From: Aquila chrysaetos chrysaetos
Lineage: Eukaryota; Chordata; Aves; Accipitriformes; Accipitridae
Assembly (NCBI RefSeq): GCF_900496995.4
Contig: NC_044005.1
Location: forward strand, 18,977,363-19,041,362
Length of the DNA: 64,000 bases
Direction of reading: 5' to 3'
How positions within the stretch are numbered: the stretch's first letter is position 1; the number at the start of each line of letters is the position of its first letter. The translations under genes and the position numbers were made by a program. Shown one piece after another: positions 34,391 to 47,900 of the stretch. Under the pieces are notes generated by a model, which made no database searches, had not been told where the DNA came from, and saw nothing but the letters and a program-made list of their open reading frames with translations.

Positions 34391-37076
34391 TTATTGGCAA
34401 AACACTAAGTCTCCATTATAATTTTACTGTGTGAATGTTGCACAAGCAGGGTTCATTTCAGAGTTCTGGAAGCAGGAATGAAAGGGGGTCTGGAGGTCAG
34501 TTTAGAGGGAATCTGCAAATACAAAAAAGATTGCACTAATTTAGAAAACTGTAGCACTCCTACTACAGAACATCTGTTCACAGAGTAGCTGTATTAAAAT
34601 TGCTTAAACTATTCACATGAACAAAGTTAGACATGTGTAGCAGCTGTAACTTGCATTTTAAAAGCAAGTTTACGTTGTTTTGAAGAATATAGAAAATACA
34701 AAAAGTGCCAAAACCCAGCATCGACTGATTTCCTTCAGTACTAATGGAAAAATAGATACAAGTAATAAGTTGTGCTCACAAATGACTAAGTTTTTATAAG
34801 AAATCACTTAAAATGGGAAAAAGAATTAAATTCTGTTTATCTTAGATAATATATTTTGTGATTGTTTATTCTGAATGACTTAATGTCAACTTTTCAATCC
34901 TGCTGTCCACTTTTGAAATGACCCATTCTGCAGGAGAAACATGAATCCATAAATTTCTTACTTTGCAACTCAAGAGAAAATCTTCAGTGTATTGTTGATT
35001 ATGATGTTACTTCTGTATCTTTCAGTGACTTCTGACCTTCTAATACTTTCTGATTTTACTTCCAGTTCCAACTGTAGGTTTTACTTTCTTCAGTCGCAAC
35101 TAAAATTTTCAGATCCATGTTTAAAGTAGGATTTTTGCGTTGCCTTATTGTCATTTGGCGGGTAACTTGCCTTCTTTGGTTTGTTTTTTTAATTTGGTTT
35201 TGCTTTCTTATGCTCTTTCTAGTTATGCCACTATCTACTATAAAAGTAGTGTAGAATTAGTTGGGTTAAAGAGGTTTTCTTTTCTACCTCTTCTGGAGTC
35301 TTTTTTCCTCTTCAAGCTCAACCCTTCATTCTGGCCTTCCAGTATGAAAGAGCTGTAACTGAGTCTAGGAGAAAGGAGGAGGGGATTTAGGTGCCATAAA
35401 GTCAGTGCCACACCCATAAGGTGCATTCCTGCAGTCTGAAATGACCCCTGTGCAAGTAGCTCTTTTAAGAATGAATATTTATGTCTGTGTGGATGTTCTT
35501 TCTGAAATGCTTTTTATGAGTGTCTGTCAGAATGTTGCAGCTTTTCCAGGAATGGCCTTTATTCACGCACCTTACGATTTTTTATCATGCTGTTTCTGAT
35601 CCTGAGAAAAATTGGGGGAGCAAACTATGTGAGATAGCTTATGCTATTGGTTGTAAGACATTTGCTTTGGTATCCAGGATGAATGTGTAACAGGGTGACC
35701 AAACCTGACTTTCAGCTTCAGTGCAACAATTGAGAGATGTTTCATTTTCCTAAATGGTGCTTGAAATACAAATTCTGTTTACATATAAATTATATGGAAA
35801 TATGTTGTAGATAGAGTGTGTAAGCTGTAGTCCACTTAATGCATTAACAGTTAGCACAGGCATTCTAAGAATCTTTTGAAGAGAACCCCAAATTTCTTTA
35901 TCAAAATATTCTAAAGTTATTTCATTGCACAATAGTAACATTTAATTAAAATTAGTGTGAAATGAATGGTAGCTAGATGGAAATACACATTCAGCATCAA
36001 GTAGTACTGTACATGAAAGGGCTCTTACCTCTCAGTAAAGATTTGTTTACAGCAATGGTTTCTTGATAGCTTAGGATATTATTATATTATACATAATTGG
36101 GCTAAATTCTGTTTTCCTTACCTGTGTGCTGAATTTCTACCAGAACTACTGGTATGTGTAAGACAATGTGGATTTTGACATGAGACAGCACTACTTTTTA
36201 AAACCTGATTTTAAATTTTGTCTTTTTTAAATAATTCTGTCATGCATATTAATTATAATATCTGTAATGTCTCAAATTAATACAGCTAAACAATGGCTTT
36301 AAAAGTCCGTGTGTGCATATGCCATTTTGAAATACTATATTTTTCAGGATGTAAATTTCTGCTTTCAGTTTAAAATTTATATGAAACTGAAGACAGGAAA
36401 GGAATCTCTAAAGCACTGAATTATTTCTTTGCTCATCTGTAAGTTATCCACAGCTTTAATTTCCCTTCTTTTGTTGTGCCATAAACTGATTCTGAAATAA
36501 GACTCTGAATTTTATAAATAGCTATAGGCTGGCAATTTGATACCAGTACTTGGAACTTGGACCTTTTATCCTCTATTATAAGAATATAATAAGAATGTAT
36601 TATTTTCTATAGCTATATAGTGTAGCAGCCCCATATTAAAGAAAAAAAAAAATCTAAGCCCCTTGAATTACATTAACCGTAACCTGTGACAATTACATGT
36701 TTTTATAATCACTAAAGCATGGAGGTTTGCATTTGAACTTTCATGTCACTTTGTAAGTTACTTCAACACCCAAGTGTTTTATTATGTAAGGAATATAAAG
36801 TAACAGTGCCTGAAAAGCACAACTGTGTCAATCATTACAGGGCTAACCATATTCCGTGTAGAAACATTGTCACTCTACAAATACCAGTTTGAATTTCAGA
36901 AGAATGTCAAGTTTAATGAAGTAGGTGTATCTGCCTAGTCAAGCAGTTAAGAGGTAGCAATTTAAGCTACGTATGTTAATTCCACCAAAGGAAAAGATTA
37001 ATACTAATTGATGACAGTACATATTTTATAACCCAGACCTAAAGTTCAAAATGTGTGGACCTGCCAAGAAGCTGTC

Positions 37077-37082
37077 AATAAA
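37077..37082 (+). terminator. ATXN3: Candidate ATXN3 poly(A) signal
   Basis: AATAAA followed 17-30 nt later by TTTTTTGGTGTGC, a good U/GU-rich downstream element. Would give a 3'UTR of about 2.75 kb. Further signals at 39246 and 39775 could give longer forms. Confidence 0.5.
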
Positions 37083-40000
37083 AAGCTGATCTCATTTTTT
37101 GGTGTGCATTCTTTCACTGATAAACAGTTCTCAATGTGGCTGAACTATGCTCATAAAGCGTTTACTAATTTAGAGCCTATTCCTAGTGTTACCTATTCTG
37201 TCAAGTTGAAAGTTTTTTTTCCCATGTTGTAGCTTTAGGCCGAAGTCCATTGTAAAGGAGCAGAAATTGATTTTTAAATTTTTTTTTATTGCAGTATGAT
37301 ATTTGAGGGAATTTCAGATTTCATTCATCCAACAGGTGTTTACTGTCTTCCTTACAGTGAACAGTCCATGTGACATAACTTGTGTTTTTCTGCCTATAGA
37401 AGTCAAAGGAGTGGGGGGAATAACTGATACATCAAATATCTTCCAAAATGAGTTCTCTAAGTATAATTCTGTAAAGTGCTTTCATGGTCTTGTAAGGAAG
37501 GCAGGAGGAAAAAGTGTTGTAATGCAGTCATGCTTGAATGCAGTTCTTGTTAGGCACAGCAGGTATAAATGTGAGCTATTTAAATGCTCACATTTTTTTG
37601 AAACTAATCTGATACAATACTGGCCTACTCTCCAATGTTTGGGCTCCTTGTGCCCTTCAAACAACTTCAGCAAGTTTAAATGTAATTTTCAGCTAAGGTA
37701 CTCTTACTGGTTTTCATACTTAATTACTTTGCAGACTACTTAAAAATAACCAATACAAAGTTAAATCTCTGATGTGTTTTAATGTTGGACTATTGCTTCT
37801 ATTATAAATCTATAAAATGGTGGGGAGTTTAAAATGCCTGCAGCACGTCTAGTAAGCAATTCTGTTTCTGTATCTCAGACACATACTGTCATTTGCAAGC
37901 TGCTTTGTTTTATTACAAAAGTGACAATTAGGCTTTTAAAAATGAACAAGAACATGTTACAGCTCTAAAATGCCAGAAATTTTCTAGAATTTAGTTATTG
38001 TTTCAAATAATGATGAAAACGTACAAATGGTGGCCTTTTTACTGAGAAGTATTATGGGGAATGGGATTGGAGAACTCTAGAACTCAGACTTACAAAGAAG
38101 TATTACTGTACAATTCATGTTATCAGCACATACTTTTAAAGGAATCAAAAAAAGAATCCAGGGAAAAGAAAAACTGAAGTGGAAACTTTTTTTAAGGGCT
38201 TAGATATAAAATTATGTTGCTCGCTTGGTAAGCCATTACTGTCTTGCATCAAACGAACTTAATTCCTGGGAACCCTTCATAGTTACTCACAAATCTTTTA
38301 AAAAAAAAAAAAAAAAGTCTAATGGGTAAACATATCTACCCATTCGCCCCCATACACATAATCGGTTGTTCAAGTAAGAACAATACTTAATACATTCAAA
38401 CTGGCCAGGCCCAAATATTCAATACTTTAGTTTTGAATTAGTAGCTTCTTTGTGTTGTATCCAGGTTTGCATCTTAAAAGCATGGGCTGTTTTGCAATAA
38501 CTTTTTTAACCTGCATACAGACATTTTGCCTTATTTGCATTTCAGACATGGAGGGAATGCTTTAGTATTTAACCTGCCATAGTCATCTACTTCCCCAATT
38601 ACAGTTCTTTAGAATGTTAAAGTACATGTGACTTTTCAACTGCTTTTACCAAATCAAAATGTTTTTATTTTCTTTGTTAAGAAAAGCAACTAATTGTTAC
38701 TACACTTAGATAACTTTTTTTTTTTTTTTAACACTCACACCACTCCCCCAGTATAGCCACTGTGTGAATTCAGGAGGGGAAATTTATAAAAGGGTTTGAA
38801 CAGAAAGGGATGTAATATTTAAATGCCACTGTGCAAAAAAAGGAGAAAAACCTTGATATTGTCTCTAAAGCATGCAAGCATTGATAAAATTTTATTTTTT
38901 GCTACATGAAACCCCATGTGTACAAAACACTGTAGTGTTAGGATTTTGTAAGGGAGTAATTTTTTTCATCTCTTGTCTAATAGTTGTGTATTTTAGAAAT
39001 AATTTTCAGTAATAGATTTTTTTGTCTTGAGACTGCTTTCAGTATCATGTTTTTGGCTCTGGATTCCTATATAATTGTCTCTATTTTGTGTATATAAAGC
39101 ATATAATACTGAAAAGATTAAAAAAAGGAAAGCTGAAATGCTTTGTCATTGTTTTCACTGGAAAATGGCAGTGCTGTTTGATATTTTGAAAATGCTCTCC
39201 AAGTAGGCACAAATATATATGGTTGTATTTGATATCACTTTTTAAAATAAATATTATTATAGCTTCTAATGTTTCTCTCTTGACACAAGTAATTGCATAT
39301 GTGCTTTCCCTTATGTGGATTGGGCACAGAATCATCAAACATTAAATTCTCAACTTTGATATCAATAGGCTTTGCACCAGATGTTGTGTATATATATTAG
39401 CAGTGGGGTAATTTTCTGTTGCTCATAACTGACATTTTGTTGTCTGTGATGTCTTTTCATCTGTTGATATCCCCAAATTCATGTAAAGACACTCCTGTTA
39501 GGAAGCAAGTTGGTGCTGATTATAGTTATGCTACGTCTTTGAAAATTGTATGCTTTCTAATTTTAAAATAAGCTAATGTTTCCTGTTTTGCTACCAGAAT
39601 ATACATTCTTTTTGTGGCACAATGCAGTTTTGTAGCTTAGTCAATCCTTTTCAGCAGTAGATGAAGCCGGTCAGCTAAAGTTTCTAGTTTTTCAAAAGTA
39701 GTAATTTAAAGAATTGGGGGGGAAAAAGCCCTCTGTGCTACTTTCTTGACTTCTTGCCTTACTTAGCATTATAAAATAAACCACAATAGGAGACAATTTC
39801 CCATAAAAATGAATTAATCAAATGGTATTGGAAAAGATGACATCTTTTATCTCCTATGGACCCATACGGTTTTTGTTAAGCTACAGTAGAGGGTGTTCTG
39901 AGCATTGTAAACATTTCATATCCATTAAACCCAATGTTTTAAACTAAAATTAACAAAACTGATCAAGAGATACATTTACATTTCATGCTAGTACTTCTTA

Positions 40001-41042
40001 CATTTCTGGTGCCTTTTTTTTTTTTTTTTTTGAGCTAGAAATTGATTTGAAGTAGTGTATGATCATGATGGATAATTGTAAGGGTGGTAAATATACTACT
40101 AAAATTTGGTAATGTATAAACCTGATGGAAAAATTGTTCACTGAAAAAGAGGGAAAGCAATATTTATTAGAAAACTGTCAAACCCAACAGCTATTTCAGT
40201 TATTTTTAACTTATAAACTCTTGGACCACATACTGTGCCCAACCTCAGAGTTGCCTCTGAGTGACAGTGGACAGTAAAGCTAAAAAGGCAATCCAGTATT
40301 GCAGGCCAGCTACGCAGCCTTCACCAAGGCTCTGCAAGATACCATTTGGGAAGCAACTAAGGATGGTTTTTGCATAGCTGCCTGGTAATGTTTGTCAGCT
40401 TTTAACTCCAGAGCACGTGCATTGTGCTTGCTGAATTCTCAGCTCCTCTCTAAAAATGTGAAGATTTCAGCTGTGAAACACTTTCTTCTCAGTTTCATTT
40501 TACCATTGATGTGGTGCTTTATTTATTAATTTTTATGTAGTTATTAATCTGAAACACAATGAGCTAGCTGCCCTGTATTTCATTTCCAGTATCGGCAATT
40601 TTTTGTATCAGTATTTTTCTTACTGCTGTAATACTGTATTTTTTGTAACAGTGTAGTACTACTTCTGGTCCCTAATAATTTTACATACCTCGTTTGATCA
40701 AAACTGGAAAGAACTTTGAATCGGACCAGTGCCAGGGTTGTGGCTGGAAATCTACCCAAGCATCCACCACATTTACATCCACACCAGAAAGGGGCTAGCG
40801 TTTCGGGAACTTGCCCATTTTGTGAAAATGTGTACTCGAATACGGTGCGTCTCTAGTCCTGTAGCAGTCGGACGCGGTGTTTTATTAATGACACATGACC
40901 CAAGTACGTGTATTTCGCAGGGTTCACGTTAATCACAGGTCCTTACAGGCCCATCTCCGCGCCCGGCTGACGTGTCCGTGGTGCCGCCGGCCCTGCCCCG
41001 CCCCACCACCGGCCCCCTTGGCGCCTGCCTCCGCCCGGCTTC

Positions 41043-41115
41043 GCCAGCTTCTCTGTTCCCCCAACTTCGCTACAGCTTCATGTGCCAGCTTCTCCGTTCC
41101 CCCAGCTTTACTTTT
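41043..41115. repeat. Imperfect tandem duplication, 41-bp period
   Basis: GCCAGCTTCTCTGTTCCCCC (41043) recurs at 41084 as GCCAGCTTCTCCGTTCCCCC; the similarity extends about 30 bp. A local duplication in the upstream edge of the TRIP11 CpG island. Confidence 0.65.
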
Positions 41116-41517
41116 ACACGGACTAAGATTTATTTACTTATTTTTTACACACACACGCACGAGGCACACCGGCCGGGCCTGCTGACAAGGTGGGCCCAGC
41201 GGTAGCAGCTCAAACTCAACCACGTACCCTGGTTGTGGTTTTGTTCCTCTGAAAGCGACCACGTTTCAAAACCGCGCGTCCCCACGGCCCGGGGCCCGCT
41301 GCCTGCCGTGGGGGAAGCCTGTCAGCTCGCGGGGACGCTGCCTCGGCCTCCGTGCGTCACCCGCCACACACCTCGGCCGCCAGCTAGCGCCCGCCCGCCC
41401 CCGCCGCCGCTCCGCCACTGTCCCGGCATCCTCCGCTGCCTCGTACACGTCATCGCCGCCGCGGGGGCGCTCTAGCCGGCTGAGGCCGCTGTCGATGGTG
41501 TTCCGGGAGAGGGTGTT

Positions 41518-41568
41518 ATGGCGACCGTCGAGGTGGCAGAAGCCGGAGCCGCCGAGAGGAGCCGCTGA
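41518..41568 (+). other. Upstream ORF 2 in TRIP11 leader (16 codons)
   Basis: MATVEVAEAGAAERSR. It overlaps upstream ORF 1 in another frame. The ATG context GTTATGG has G at -3 and +4, so initiation is plausible. Confidence 0.4.
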
Positions 41569-41588
41569 GCCGGGTCGTGCCGAGGGGG

Positions 41589-41633
41589 ATGTGCGCGGCG
41601 CTGGCCGAGGGGTCGCCGAGACTGGTCTGCTGA
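41589..41633 (+). other. Upstream ORF 3 in TRIP11 leader (14 codons)
   Basis: MCAALAEGSPRLVC, ending 141 nt before the main start codon. It lies nearest to the main ATG and so is the most likely of the three to be in the transcript. Confidence 0.4.
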
Positions 41634-41774
41634 GCCCGCAGCGGGAGCCTTGACCCTCCCTAGCGAGGAGAAGAGAGGGCGCGGCCGCCCCTTCGCCCGC
41701 GGGAGCCGGCTGCCAGCTGCGGGGGCCGCCGGGCGCGGGGCTGAGCGAGGCCCGGAGCCCTCTGAGCGGCGGCG

Positions 41775-41913
41775 ATGGCGTCGTGGTTGGGCGGGCTGGG
41801 CTCGGGGCTGGGTCAGTCCCTGGGGCAGGTGGGGGGCAGCCTGTCTTCACTCACCGGCCAGATCTCCAGCTTCACCAAGGACATCCTGCTGGAGGGCGCA
41901 GAGGAAGTGGGCG
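41775..41913 (+). CDS. TRIP11: TRIP11 exon 1, ALPS motif
   Basis: Residues 1-47. [20 protein letters not shown] then [21 protein letters not shown] helix with Ser/Thr/Gly on the polar face and sparse hydrophobics, the ALPS signature. Donor GTAAGG. Confidence 0.95.
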
Positions 41914-44900
41914 GTAAGGGGGGGCTGAGGCGCCGGGCCGGCCGGGGGGCAGGGGGGTGTGTGTGTGCGCTTGCCGGGGCTGTCTCTATTGAGTGCGCCA
42001 CTGCTAGGATAGGCCTGGTTTCGTGAGAGAGCCCTTCCTCCCGCCGCCGGTTTCCTCAGGGATCGGCAGCGGCGGGGGCCTGCGCTGGCGGTACCGGCAC
42101 CTGCACCTGCACCCGCACCCGCACCCGGCCGTGAGGGAGCTGAAGAGTCCTGCCAAATCGCGGCTGGGTGCCTTTCGGGAGAGCCGCTGGCTTTGCTGGC
42201 TTTGTTTTCGTTTTTATTCCGCGCCAGTGATCTCAGGATCTGGAGAATAAACACACGTATTCCCAGGCTGTAATAGCAGAGGCAAACCTGTTCTAGGTTT
42301 ATTATTCGGAAGTTTCTGAATTGCGTGAAGCGTTGTGTTGATCAGTAACGAAAGCACACAAACAACGCTCTTCCTCCATTCTGTTTGCTTATGTTATCTA
42401 AAACCCCGTTTGATTAGCTGCTTTTAGAGTGGTTTCATAACAGTGCAGAGTAGTAGTAGTAGTACAGAGGGGGTTTTTTGCTACTGGGGTGATCTAAGTG
42501 TGACGTGTCACACAGGCAAAGGTCCAGTGTTTCTGATGTTTTTGTCATATTTCAGTTGGGACCATAGAAACCTGTGGAGTTCTACCATTCTCCTACAGCC
42601 AAGTAGGAGAACATGGCCCTTGTTTTGTAGGGATTAGAAGCTAGGATGATTTATTTATGAAACAAAATTGAAACAAAAAAGCTGAGATACCAGAGTAAGA
42701 TATTCAATAAAGTAATGTTAAATTTATTCTAGACTATAGTTTTTTGTTTATATTTTTGATAATGCCTTTTTGTTATGAGTTTTTGAATAAAACTTTTTAT
42801 TTTTTCTAGTAAAGCAATTGTATAACATGGTAATAAATATCAGTAGGTTAATACCACTAGTACCGTTTACCATCCTGAAACTATAACTTCTTGAGAAAAA
42901 TAAGCATTCTCAAAACAGTGTGAAGAGTAGCAACCACAAAGAACAGCTAAGACTTCTGAATACTCATCTTAAACATGAAATTAAACACTTCTACTTTGTT
43001 TGCAACTTCACAACTATGAAGCATTGTGAAAGTATTGTATAAATCTTGTTGGTAAGCTGATACTACTGGTCTCATGTGGATGGGGTTTTTTTGTATACGG
43101 GTAGACTGCTCGGAAAAGAGAGATTTATTCTGATAACTGCAAAGTTACCTTTTTTTTTTTTGCTTTTCTGAAAGACTTGCTTAGAATTGTTTTACATTCC
43201 AAAATCCGCATTAGTTTAGTTTGGAAGCTTAATTTACACCTCTGAACTGTGTAGTCATCTAGTGCGTTTGTTTTGCCTTTTTAAAAGATAAATTGAGATT
43301 CCGATTCACACATTTGTGTTTAGTTTGTGCCAGAGAGGTGTGCTGATGTTCAGTAGTCACCTCCAGGGGTACTTGACTGCTGGATACTGTTATGAACAAC
43401 TTACGTTTCCAAAAAATTTCAGAGTAGTATGTTTTTATGGGTTACTAGCCTTGAGGGTGTAAAAATCTAGTGGCATCTAAGTACTACTCTTCCTTAAAGA
43501 CCTTTAAATACTATGTGACCTAAAGAACACTTTTCAAGCAGTTCCTTGCATCCCTTTTTTTTTTATTTCCTAATTTTCTTATATTTTGTAATTTTTAATA
43601 TTATCCCTTACATTCACTGCTTTGACTGTCATCTGAACTGAAGATGGTGTTTGTGGATTATAGACTTTAACATCTTCAGTTTAGCAGTTTTCATGGGTAG
43701 ATTGTTGCCTCTGCAGCCCTTGAGCTGCATCAGTTTTAAACAGCACATAGGAAATGAAGAAGTACAGTATTTACTTTAAAATTATATTTATTTCAAATTT
43801 TGAAAAATTGTCAAGGTTGCTTTATAGTCAATTCAGGATGATTTCTCATTAATAAAAGGAAATGCATTACTTCTATCCATTAGAAGTGGGACATGGGAGA
43901 AGTAAACATAGCCTATTTGAGGAAGGTTGATCATTAAAGGAAGAGTATCCAGGGACAGAATTATGTGCTTTTTGTATTAGATAAACTGGTACGGTAGATT
44001 GTGTCACCTTCGTAAATGAAAGCATGTTTTACAGGGTTTTGTGCCTTTACGGCGGTGGCAGGGTTGGTGTTTTGTTGTATAGATTATTTTGTGGGTTTCG
44101 TTGGGTTTGGGTGTGTGTTTTTTCTGAAAATTTAGTCACTGTTGTATGTATGTTAAGGAACTAATTCTTGTTTTGAAACTTCTCATGAGATTACTGAGAA
44201 ACACACAACTGTCGTGTCAGGTACAAAGTCCTAAATGAAAAAACAGATTCAGTGACATGAAATAGTGATGTAAAAACTTTTTGTTTCCCTTATTTTAAAG
44301 CTTAAATCCATACTTTTTCTGTTAGTTTTGTGATCTGACTTAAAGCCTAGATAAGAGAGAACTCCATTAGGTTCAGAAAGACTCTCTGGTATGAAAAATA
44401 ATTCTGACAGTGTTCTGATAAAAGCAGCTTTTGATATTTACCTAGGAATGAACATTGAAGCAGTCTGAAGTAAGATACTTACTAAAAACTGTGGTCTTAA
44501 CTGATGTCTACTTAACAGATTAGAAGTAGTTTAATAAAAATGAAAATTTTCCCTTTCTTTCAGATGCAGCAACAGAACTCCATGTGTCCAATTCTAGACT
44601 CAGAGAAGTAGAAAGTATTAATGCAGCACAAAAGTTTGAAGTAAGACATTTTGGAACACTAATGTAATTAAAAGCAATAAATAACATTTGTTTCTTGTAA
44701 AGGTGAAATGCTGCAGTGAAGTTGCTTGTCCCTGGGTAAATCTAGAAACAAGGGTAACAGTGGCATTAGAATGTTGCTCTTTTTTTTTTTTTTCTTTGGT
44801 GACAAACCACCATCACAGTTAGGGCGGCACGTTTTTTTATTGGAGTATGCGTGTGGTGCAAGTTTTCATCTTCTGCTAACTGCTGCATCCTGCAACTGTT

Positions 44901-47900
44901 CTACCTATCACGTGGACTTGGACTGCAGCAATAGATTTGGCTCTGAAAAGCTTGCAAATGCAAAAATCTTTTAAGTTTTCATAAATTTTAGCTGGTAAAG
45001 AGTTAAAATTGGTTTACAGCATTTTGTATATGACCACAAATAAAAGCAGATCTAGAATGCCCAGTTATGCTGGACAGCATGTCTTTTGCAGCAGGCTTCA
45101 AAGTATAGAGTGTACATGTTCCCTGATGCAGTTCTCTGTCTGTGTTGCCCTACTGTATGGTCATTTTGACATAGCTACAGTTGCTCGTGCTCTTCCAAAA
45201 CTGCTTACAAATCCCATGTGCCCTTGCAGAAAGTGACTTTGTGTACTTTTACAAAGGACTTGTTGGTCTTGTGACTTCATGGCCATAAACCAACAACTTT
45301 CATGTATATCTTAAGCCCTCAAGAGCATTGAGAAGTTACGATAGTATTTTGGGGAAGTAACTGTTCCTGCTTGTCCTTTTTCTAGACTCTTGCCATCTGC
45401 TATTGGCCAATGTCAGAGAGAGAATAGCGGACTGTATGGATATTAGCTCTGGTTTGTGCTCTGTGGCTGTTCCTAAATTCCACCTGTAGATCATGCTAAG
45501 ATGTAATTCAGCCCTGAATTTTTCTTCTTGGCATTTACCTCTGGTCACCACAAACCTTCTTCTGAAAGCGAGCTAGGATCCATGTGATACAAAAATGGAA
45601 AGCTTGGACGTGAACATGATTTTGGACCCACACTTGGAAGTTACTATTACTGTGTGTTTTGAGTGAAATAACATGAGAAATCTGTACAATTTAATTGATT
45701 TCTTTACTGTTCAGCAGACTTATGCTTTTCTAATTCTATAAGAACTGTTCCGAATTTACCAACATTCTTTTCTCATTTTTGCCAGAACGAGAGACTGAAA
45801 AAAGTTTGTAGTGATTTAGAAGAAAAGCATGAAGCAGCAGAGCTTCAAATAAAGCAGTTATCAATAGAGTACCGCAATCAGCTTCAACAGAAAGAGGTAG
45901 GATACAGAGTAAAATATTTGAGTAAGTATGTCCAATAAACGTGTATGTATTATGCAGTGTAGTCTCTTTGTTATAGTATCTGTGCTCTTCCAGTGGAAGT
46001 ATTGGTCACGTTATGGTTTCTTGGTTTGTTAATGTAGACACTGAGAGACTGAGACATGTATTTCATTGAATCATGTAATATAAGCAGAGCTGACAGGAGA
46101 TAGTTGAGGCAAGGGAAAACTCTGGGAATGTCAAGCATATATCAGAATCTCTGTTGTTTCTGGAGTAACTGTGAGAAAGGACACTTAAACTGCTATTAAG
46201 GAAGACAACAGGAGCAAATTCCCATTTGAAGCAGTTATATTGTCTGTAGATATCATAATTATTTATCTTAACATATACAATTAGAGGGAACAGAACTAGC
46301 TTTCATAATTTGAGAATTGTCCCTTTGTGATGGGAACATCATCTTTATAGCCTATTGTGTAACATGAAATTTCATAGCCTTTTAAATGAAGAAAGTTGCC
46401 AGTATGCCTAGAATTACACAATAGGAGTTTTATTTCTGCTTTATTTGTAAATGCATGTAGGAACTAGAGGAAGCAGAATTTTGAGATATATAGAATTCTG
46501 CTTATTAAATACAATAATAGAGTTGTTATGAGAAAATTGCATGCAGCTAATTTCAGTTTATTGTAGATAGGCTTAACAACTCAGTGTATTGAAAATTTAC
46601 TTAAGAGAAATAAAATGTAATATAAATAACTGGGGGAGCATCTTATATTGCTTAATTTTCATATCTGAATACCCTCTTTAAATATCTAATTTTTTGTACA
46701 ACATGTTAGCCTGAATCTTGCTATAGTACTGGGGTACCTTGGCTGCTGAAAAAATCAGCAAACACTTTTACTGAACTTTTACTTAACTGAAAACTATTAA
46801 AACTTTTAATATGTGTTGTTGCATGAGATACTTTGTAAAACATTGGCTAGGACTGCTTTTCTCCATTAGGAGAGTGTTTGGGTTTTTTTTTCTTCTTAGT
46901 GAAAGTGATCAGTAATTTGTGCTGGAGTGGGGTTGTTTGGTTAGTTCATATTTCATAAGGCCACAAGGACTAAAGCAGAGTGTATCTTGATATTCTTATT
47001 GAAACAATGCATTTTATTCTGTATATTCAGGTGGAAATCAGCCACCTAAAAGCTAGACAGAATGCTCTACAGGAACAACTGCAGAAAGTACAGAAGGCTG
47101 CTCAGTCAGCACAGTCAGGAGCTGGTGTTTTGCCACCAGCTGCTACATCAGCTTCCTATGTTCCAGTGGTCAGACACTCCTCAGGTTTTGAAGGAGATGA
47201 CATGGATTTTGGAGATATAATCTGGTCACAACAAGAAATAAACAGATTGTCCAATGAAGTTTCTAGGCTTGAATCTGAGGTTGACCACTGGAAGCAGATT
47301 GCACTGGTAAGTGGTTCCCCTCTATCTTACCCTCTCCTCTCCCCTCCAAATTAGTGTTTTCATTGCATTTGGGGTTTTTGGAGTGGGTCTTTTGAAAGTT
47401 CATGCTGTACAGTTTCTAGAAGTAACATGATTTGATGGAAGAGCTGAAACCTAATAATGTTTTAGTCATTTTCTTGCTGTCACATGACTAGGGACATATT
47501 CAGTGACTAACTTCCAAATGCTTTTTTGTGATACTTTTATACATGATTTGTCATGTTAGGAAAAGGGTTTCATAAACATTTGCCTAGGATACTACTACAG
47601 GGTTTCATTTTTGTGCAGCCTTTCAAAAAATATTTTTCTTCTTCCTGGCTGCGATATTGATTATTTATTGACAGCACAATACTGTTCAAAGTGATAGTTG
47701 GATACTTGCATGCTGGTTTTACTTATTCTTCTCTCAGTCCTTGATAAGTCAGTTGTAATTCATGGTCTGCTGAGACAAGAAAGAATATAATCTTTCAAGC
47801 TGTTGTTGATGCGAGTCATCATTTTTCAAGCTATAGCCAGATTTCAGAGGTATACTTTTCCCATGTGGAAATATTCAAGTAAAGTTAAGCAACTCTGCTG

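Larger units (their letters stand above)
34351..40950 (+). other. ATXN3: ATXN3 3' region: probable long alternative 3'UTRs, then intergenic
   Basis: 6.6 kb of AT-rich sequence with no recognisable coding exon. It opens with a 22-nt C run (34369-34390). AATAAA candidates on the plus strand lie at 37077-37082 (followed by TTTTTTGGTGTGC), 39246-39251 and 39775-39780. Human ATXN3 is known for long 3'UTRs, so much of this may be transcribed. A 146-codon open frame at 37303-37743 has no recognisable features. Confidence 0.6.
41495..41653 (+). other. Upstream ORF 1 in TRIP11 leader (52 codons)
   Basis: ATG at 41495-41497 opens a frame that ends at TGA 41651-41653, 121 nt before the TRIP11 start and out of frame with it. 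Relevant only if transcription starts upstream of 41495, which is unknown. Confidence 0.4.
40960..42190 (+). promoter_or_regulatory. TRIP11: CpG island, TRIP11 promoter
   Basis: CpG-rich block around TRIP11 exon 1, densest at 41270-41990. No divergent partner gene is evident on the left. The leader before the start codon contains three short upstream ORFs, and a 41-bp imperfect tandem duplication sits at the island's left edge. Confidence 0.8.

Noticed and set aside
37303-37743. A 146-codon plus-strand open frame between ATXN3 and TRIP11
   Set aside because: No recognisable motif, Cys- and Ser-rich random-looking composition, AT-rich context and no CpG island or clear splice context. It probably lies in a 3'UTR or intergenic DNA.
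41266-41850. A 194-codon minus-strand open frame opposite the TRIP11 first exon
   Set aside because: Pro/Ala/Arg-rich composition in a CpG island and antisense to a certain coding exon; no recognisable domain.
46980-47030. In-frame open sequence before TRIP11 exon 4 as a longer exon
   Set aside because: Only 17 codons, and no better acceptor upstream. The AG at 47029-47030 gives the exact join to the conserved VEISHLKAR start.
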